Origin: JBDHTS01 sp044221445
Lineage (GTDB): Bacteria; Pseudomonadota; Alphaproteobacteria; Micavibrionales; Micavibrionaceae
Direction of reading: 5' to 3'
NCBI GenBank assembly: GCA_044221445.1
Contig: JBGAPF010000009.1
Coordinates: 1-64,000, forward strand
Length of the DNA: 64,000 nucleotides
Under the pieces are notes generated by a model. The model ran no database searches. It was not told where the DNA came from and saw nothing but the letters and a program-made list of their open reading frames with translations. Below are positions 59,715 through 64,000 of this stretch, piece after piece; the stretch's first letter is position 1, and every line of letters starts with the position of its first letter. A program made the translations under genes and the position numbers.

Positions 59715-60173
59715 ATGTCCGGCATACCCGAAGGATTTCATACCCTTACACCCTGCCTCGCCCTTAAAGGCGCATCCCGGGCCATCGAGATGTATCAGAA
59801 GGCGTTCGGCGCGGAGATCATGCACCGGCTGGACACGCCCGACGGCAGCGGCAAGGTGGCGCATGCGTGCCTGAAGATCGGCGACTCCATGCTGATGCTG
59901 GCCGACGAAATGCCCGGCTGCCCCGCGCGCGAGGCCAGCCTGTATCTTTACTTCAAGGACGCCGACGCCGCGTTCGAAAAGGCGAAAAAAGCGGGCATGA
60001 GCGAACACACCCCGATGCAGGACATGTTCTGGGGCGACCGGTTCGGCGCCGTCCAGGACGGGTTCGGCGTCACTTGGTCTATCGCCACCCAGATCAGCCG
60101 ACCGTCGCAGCAGGAGCTGGAGCGCGGCGCGAAAGATATGTTCGAGCGGATGAAAAAGAGCAAGGCGGCCTAA
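59715..60173 (+). CDS. VOC-family (PhnB-like) protein
   Basis: A 152-residue glyoxalase/bleomycin-resistance-fold protein: LTPCLALKGASRAIEMYQKAFG, DSMLMLADE and GDRFGAVQDGFGVTWSIAT. PhnB-like proteins are widespread and mostly of unknown substrate. AAAGGAG lies before the ATG. The preceding 215 bases hold no gene that I can see. Confidence 0.85.
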   Translation: MSGIPEGFHTLTPCLALKGASRAIEMYQKAFGAEIMHRLDTPDGSGKVAHACLKIGDSMLMLADEMPGCPAREASLYLYFKDADAAFEKAKKAGMSEHTPMQDMFWGDRFGAVQDGFGVTWSIATQISRPSQQELERGAKDMFERMKKSKAA

Positions 60174-60401
60174 CGCAAGCATTCCTTGGCGGCCGGCATT
60201 CGTCTTGATGCGGCGGGTGCCGGTCGCGTCCGCCTTCAGTTTGTTTTGCCGAAAATTTTTTTCTTTTGTTATATCGTTGAAATCAATAGATATTTCTTTC
60301 AGTTTGTTTTCATGCGCCCGCAAATAAGAAGCGGGATCATTTGAAGGGATTTTCGACTTTTACCGTTTTATATTAGGAATAAATTCTGCAAAAAGTCAAG
60401 C

Positions 60402-61292
60402 CTATTTTTCCATCAGAGACGTGATCGTATCGGCCAGCAGCCGGAAATCGTCTTCCTTCGGATGGCCCTTGCGCCAGGCGAGGCCGACGGCGCGTGACGG
60501 GGCAGGGGCGGCGAAGGGGATCAGCTCGACCGTGTCCGGCACGGCATCCGCCGCCATGGCGGGGAGCAGGGTGACGCCATAGCCATGGCCGATCATCTGG
60601 ATCAGTGTCGCGAGGCTGGTGGCGCTGAACGTTCCGCGCGCGCCGGGGGCTGGCAACCGGCAGGCGTCGAGGGCGTGGTCGCGCAGGCAATGGCCTTCTT
60701 CCAGCAGCAAAATCTCGTGGCCTTCCAGATCGCTCGTGCCGGGCGGGCGGGGACCGCGCCAGTATCCTTTCGGACAGGCCAGCAGGAACGCCTCATCGGT
60801 CAGCCGCGTCTGCGTCATGCCGGGCGTATCGTAAGGGAAGGCGAGCAAAGCGAGATCGATCTGCCCCGCCTTCAGCGCGGCGGCCAGGCGGCTGCTCGTT
60901 TCCTCCCGCAATTGCAGATCCAGGCCGGGAAAGCGCTCCTTGATGTCCGGAAGGATGACGGGAAGGAGATACGGCGCGATGGTGGGGATGATGCCGAGGC
61001 GCAACGGCCCGGACAGCGGCGCGTCCTGCCGCCGCGCGCGGGCGACGAGATCGGAGGCGGCCTGCAGCAGGGGCCGCGCCTGCGCCACGGTTTCCATGCC
61101 CGTGGCGGTGAGGACGACCTGCCGCTGGCTGCGGTCGGCGAGCTTCTGGCCCAGCAGCTCTTCGAGCGTGGCGATTCCCGCGCTCAACGTCGACTGGGTG
61201 ACATTACAGGCCGATGCCGCCGCGCTGAACGAGCCGTGATCGGCCAGGGCCAGCAGGTACTGGAGCTGTTTCAGGCTGGGAAGCGGATGCAT
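60402..61292 (-). CDS. oxyR: OxyR, LysR-family peroxide regulator
   Basis: A 296-residue LysR regulator. N-terminal helix-turn-helix (SFSAAASACNVTQSTLSAGI). The redox pair is Cys202 and Cys211 in HCLRDHALDAC, the same spacing as Cys199/Cys208 of E. coli OxyR. It is divergent from ahpC-ahpD, its expected target. Confidence 0.93.
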   Translation of the reverse strand: MHPLPSLKQLQYLLALADHGSFSAAASACNVTQSTLSAGIATLEELLGQKLADRSQRQVVLTATGMETVAQARPLLQAASDLVARARRQDAPLSGPLRLGIIPTIAPYLLPVILPDIKERFPGLDLQLREETSSRLAAALKAGQIDLALLAFPYDTPGMTQTRLTDEAFLLACPKGYWRGPRPPGTSDLEGHEILLLEEGHCLRDHALDACRLPAPGARGTFSATSLATLIQMIGHGYGVTLLPAMAADAVPDTVELIPFAAPAPSRAVGLAWRKGHPKEDDFRLLADTITSLMEK

Positions 61293-61314
61293 GTTGTTTC
61301 CGTTTTTTTATGTC

Positions 61315-61344
61315 TGTCATCCCGAAGCGCAACGAGGGATGACA
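61315..61344. repeat. Palindromic repeat between oxyR and ahpC
   Basis: TGTCATCCC / GGGATGACA perfect 9-base arms around a 12-base centre. A dispersed-type bacterial repeat; it may form a hairpin in either transcript. Confidence 0.6.
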
Positions 61345-61473
61345 ATGAAAGCGATTTCAAATCAGATTATCTATCGATTTTTCCGATATAACGCAAAGAA
61401 ATTTCCCGTTGGATCGAGGGGGTATTCCTGTGCTTTAGTGTGCGGCGCAACCAAACCATTCAAGGAGATTCCC

Positions 61474-62055
61474 ATGCTCGGCATAGGCGATAAAGTACCC
61501 GATTTCGAAATCACCGGCGTGAAGCCGAAATTCATGAAGCACGAGGAAAACGGCGAGTCCGCATTCGAGACGATCACCCAGGACAGCTTCGAAGGTAAAT
61601 GGAAGGTTTTCTTCTTTTACCCGAAGGATTTCACCTTCGTCTGTCCGACCGAAATCGCCGAGTTCGCGAAGCTGAACACGGAATTCGCGGACCGCGACTG
61701 CGTGGTTCTTGGCGGATCGACCGACAACGAGTTCTGCAAGCTGGCCTGGCGCCGGGAGCATAAGGACCTGAACAACCTCGCCCTATGGATGTTCGCCGAC
61801 ACGAACGGCAGCCTGGTGGACGGGCTGGGCGTGCGCGATTACACCTCAGGCGTCGCCCTGCGCGCGACCTATATCGTCGACCAGGACAATATGATCCAGC
61901 ACGTGTCGGTGAACGGCCTGAGCGTCGGACGCAATCCAAAGGAAACGCTGCGTATCCTTGACGCGCTGCAGACGGACGAGCTGTGCCCGTGCAACCGCGC
62001 CGTCGGCGGCGACACGATCGACACGTCGAAAGAGGCGATGAAGATCGCGGCTTAA
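61474..62055 (+). CDS. ahpC: Alkyl hydroperoxide reductase AhpC (peroxiredoxin)
   Basis: A 193-residue peroxiredoxin reducing H2O2 and organic peroxides. Peroxidatic Cys57 in FTFVCPTE; resolving cysteine in DELCPCNR. AAGGAGA lies before ATG 61474. Reduced by AhpD, encoded next, rather than by AhpF. Confidence 0.95.
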   Translation: MLGIGDKVPDFEITGVKPKFMKHEENGESAFETITQDSFEGKWKVFFFYPKDFTFVCPTEIAEFAKLNTEFADRDCVVLGGSTDNEFCKLAWRREHKDLNNLALWMFADTNGSLVDGLGVRDYTSGVALRATYIVDQDNMIQHVSVNGLSVGRNPKETLRILDALQTDELCPCNRAVGGDTIDTSKEAMKIAA

Positions 62056-62130
62056 TTTGCGTTACGAGGTTGCGGGGTTACGGCGTTTCGTAACTCCGCG
62101 ACTCCGAAACCCGTAACCGGAGAAAGAATC

Positions 62131-62682
62131 ATGACCATCGAAACCCTGAAAAACGCGTTGCCCGAGTACGCGAAGGACCTGAAACTGAACCTGTCGACCC
62201 TGGCGTCCGACGAAAGCCTGACCCCGCAGCAACTCTGGGGCGCCTTCATGGCGTGCGCCGTCGCGGCCCGCAACGCCGACGTCGTCCAGGCCATCGAGGC
62301 CGAGGCCCGGCAAAGGCTGTCGCCGGAGGCGCTGACCGCTGCAAAGGCGGCCGCCGCGATCATGGCGATGAACAATATCTATTACCGCTTCACGCACCTG
62401 GCCTCGAACGCCGAATACCGCACGCTGCCGGCGAAGCTGCGCATGAACGTGATCGGCAATCCGGGCGTGGACAAGGTGGATTTCGAGCTGTGGTCCCTGG
62501 CCGTCTCCGCCGTGAACGGCTGCGGCATGTGTATCGATTCGCATGAGCAGCATCTGCTGAAAGGCGGGCTGGGCAAGGATCAGATCCAGACGGCGGTGCG
62601 GATCGCCGCCGTGATCCATGCCGTGGCGACCGTTCTGGACGCTGAAAGCGCGGTCGGCGCGGCATTGGCGCAGGCGGCTTAA
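62131..62682 (+). CDS. ahpD: AhpD-like carboxymuconolactone decarboxylase-fold reductase
   Basis: A 183-residue AhpD with the active-site Cys131-x-x-Cys134 and His138 in CGMCIDSHE. It passes electrons to AhpC. Located 75 bases after ahpC, same transcript likely. A long hairpin repeat follows. Confidence 0.93.
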   Translation: MTIETLKNALPEYAKDLKLNLSTLASDESLTPQQLWGAFMACAVAARNADVVQAIEAEARQRLSPEALTAAKAAAAIMAMNNIYYRFTHLASNAEYRTLPAKLRMNVIGNPGVDKVDFELWSLAVSAVNGCGMCIDSHEQHLLKGGLGKDQIQTAVRIAAVIHAVATVLDAESAVGAALAQAA

Positions 62683-62687
62683 AAACT

Positions 62688-62754
62688 CACCGCAGAGACG
62701 CAAAGGGCGCAGAGAAATTTAAATCTCTGCGCCCTTTTTTGCGTCTTTGCGGTG
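62688..62754. repeat. Long inverted repeat / bidirectional terminator
   Basis: CACCGCAGAGACGCAAAGGG... and its near-perfect reverse complement meet at AAATTTAAAT, giving a ~30-base stem between the convergent ahpD and TetR genes. It probably acts as a terminator for both. Confidence 0.7.
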
Positions 62755-62763
62755 GAAAAACGC

Positions 62764-63393
62764 TTATTTCTGCAACGCCATGACGGCCTGGGCCGGATAG
62801 TTTTCGGCGAAATGGTTGTCGATGCCGTGTTCGCCGCTCAGGATGCGCAGGAACAGGGGGCCCATCATCATGTCGACGGCGATGTCGGTTGAGAGGTTGG
62901 GGTTGAACTCGCCGTTCGCCTTGCCTTCCTCGATATGGCTATACAGCGCGCCGACGCGGTCCTTCAGATATTTTTCGTACAAGAGGTCCAGCGCGTCCTG
63001 GCTGGCCTGGCCCTCGGCGATGATGCCAGCGACGATCCGCCCGTTCTGGCCGCGCAGCTGGCGCACCAGACTTTCCAGCTGGCGCTGGATCGCTTCGGCC
63101 GCGGTGGCGGTGGTCGGCACGATATGCTGGATGCCCTGTTCCAGGAACGCCTCCATCGCGATGGCCGCCTTGCTGGGCCACCAGCGATAGATCGTGGTCT
63201 TGCCGACGCCCGCCTTTTTCGCTACGGCCTCAATCGACAGCTCGCTCATCGACATCTGCGTCAGAAGGCGGCGCGTGGTGTTGAGGATCGATTTCCGCGC
63301 CGACATGGATCGCGGCCGGCCAGGACGCAAGCGGTTATCGTTATCGTTTTCAGCGGCTTCGAAGTGATCGTTAAACGCAGGATCGGCAACCAT
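62764..63393 (-). CDS. TetR-family regulator
   Basis: A 209-residue TetR repressor. Helix-turn-helix at about residues 45-75 (SIEAVAKKAGVGKTTIYRWW). The ligand domain is of the TetR_C_11/16 kind. The ~30-residue N-terminal extension is acidic and unusual. GAGG lies ahead of ATG 63393. Target unknown. Confidence 0.88.
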   Translation of the reverse strand: MVADPAFNDHFEAAENDNDNRLRPGRPRSMSARKSILNTTRRLLTQMSMSELSIEAVAKKAGVGKTTIYRWWPSKAAIAMEAFLEQGIQHIVPTTATAAEAIQRQLESLVRQLRGQNGRIVAGIIAEGQASQDALDLLYEKYLKDRVGALYSHIEEGKANGEFNPNLSTDIAVDMMMGPLFLRILSGEHGIDNHFAENYPAQAVMALQK

Positions 63394-63601
63394 AAGACAC
63401 CTCTTTCATGTGCGTGGACGTTCCAGACGAAACGTTGCGTTATTCGTGTGTGGAGTGTTTCTATTTATCTATGCTTTTCTGAAACGATCAATCCTTGAAA
63501 TAGGTTTTCCCACGGAAATTTTTATAAACAAAAAGATTGTTAATTCTGACAAAAAACCGTACATATTCTGCAAATGCAATTCATTCTCAATGGTTAGGTA
63601 A

Positions 63602-64000
63602 ATGGTAAGCCATCTTCTATCGTCCCGTCATAGCAACCCATCTAAAGAAAAGCTCCAACGCGCGCGTAATGTGCTTAACGGATTAGACGATCAAGGGCGC
63701 AAAGTCAGTCCAACCATGTTTGATGATGACGTGATTTCTTTTGCCCATGGCGAGGGAATGCAACGGCCATCTCCGGCATCTATTGCCGCAGGCATACGTG
63801 GACTGATGGATACTGAAGAAAGCACATTGGATAATTATTTCTTTTTAAAGACTTACGCACCTCTTATTGAAAAAATTCGTAAGGATTTTATAGAGATGGG
63901 TATTGATGAAGAAATGGCGTCCAATATCTGCGAAGACTCGGGCGGGATGCGCCTTTTTTGCGGATTTTTAAATGCTGTAAGCAATCCTGGAGATATTTTC
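63602..64000 (+). CDS. PLP-dependent aminotransferase-like protein, partial
   Basis: The frame is open from ATG 63602 to the window edge (133 codons) and the C-terminal part is missing. ISFAHGEGMQRPSPASIAAG, a short helix-rich stretch, and DSGGMRLFCGFLNAVSNPGD resemble the N-terminal quarter of class I/II aminotransferases, where GGMR...V..PGD precedes the cofactor site. The catalytic lysine lies outside. Confidence 0.5.
   Translation, partial: MVSHLLSSRHSNPSKEKLQRARNVLNGLDDQGRKVSPTMFDDDVISFAHGEGMQRPSPASIAAGIRGLMDTEESTLDNYFFLKTYAPLIEKIRKDFIEMGIDEEMASNICEDSGGMRLFCGFLNAVSNPGDIF

Noticed and set aside
61345..61420. OxyR operator between oxyR and ahpC
   Set aside because: AT-rich with ATCG/CGAT pairs, but no convincing four-part ATAG-type repeat; binding here is likely on biological grounds only.

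Overview
The window looks like a chromosomal segment of an alphaproteobacterium. The main support is a circularly permuted, two-piece tmRNA gene whose tag begins ANDN. Further support comes from GGAAC-N16/17-(C/T)GTT promoters of the type read by EcfG sigma factors, a miaA-ilvB-ilvN neighbourhood, an Flp-type pilin, and small stress proteins (DUF883, DUF1328, entericidin-like). The exact order or genus cannot be told from the sequence alone. Base composition is moderate in GC, with AT-richer patches around 5.6-7 kb and in some intergenic regions.

Layout. 1-160: the 3' part of a 5S rRNA and its terminator, the end of an rRNA operon. 0.2-4.3 kb: small metabolic and stress genes (SDR oxidoreductase, PfpI/DJ-1 protein, queuosine-precursor transporter, fatty acid desaturase). 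4.3-7.0 kb: a decayed island next to an initiator tRNA. It holds a degenerate tRNA copy, an intact tRNA-fMet, an intact MerR regulator with its promoter, a truncated cation-efflux gene fused to an N-terminally truncated AAA ATPase, and the stub of a DEAD/DEAH restriction-type helicase. 7.0-9.6 kb: two lipoproteins and a large protein of unknown function. 9.6-15.4 kb: ilvN, ilvB, miaA, a Do-type protease and ssrA, all on the minus strand. 15.4-17.8 kb: an EamA transporter, thyA-folA, and a 42-residue protein. 17.9-23.1 kb: one gene for a 1712-residue FecR/cadherin/FG-GAP/LVIVD protein. 23.2-30.6 kb: a general-stress cluster of lipid kinase, phosphoesterase, PRC-barrel, entericidin, DUF883, DUF1328, an OmpR-type regulator and an EcfG-like sigma factor, with several recognisable sigma promoters. 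30.6-34.1 kb: nucleotide-sugar dehydrogenase, epimerase and a glycosyltransferase. 34.1-39.8 kb: the ligase/exonuclease/Lhr helicase/PdeM DNA-repair cassette. 39.8-48 kb: MFS transporter, histone H1-like protein, Hsp20, an unknown gene pair, gmd-fcl for GDP-fucose, a frameshifted ctlX, an EgtD-like methyltransferase and an XRE regulator. 48-54.6 kb: a candidate small RNA, M3 peptidase, MnmC, Flp pilin, a WecA/MraY-type transferase and a glycosyltransferase. 54.7-57.7 kb: a lipoprotein and a second ECF sigma operon. 57.7-64 kb: TrhO, an ArsR-SRPBCC pair, a VOC protein, oxyR divergent from ahpC-ahpD, TetR, and the start of an aminotransferase-like gene running off the end.

How it fits together. 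Two stress circuits are visible: an EcfG-like regulon whose promoters lie in front of at least six transcription units in this window, and an OxyR-AhpCD peroxide module. Surface polysaccharide synthesis is represented by UDP-sugar acid and GDP-fucose genes plus lipid-linked-sugar and glycosyl transferases. The items I consider most worth following up are the long, internally duplicated tmRNA tag, the sigma regulon, the C-rich-loop small RNA candidate near 48.2 kb, and the propeller-in-propeller secreted protein. No complete mobile element or CRISPR array was seen, and no intact antiphage system was recognised.
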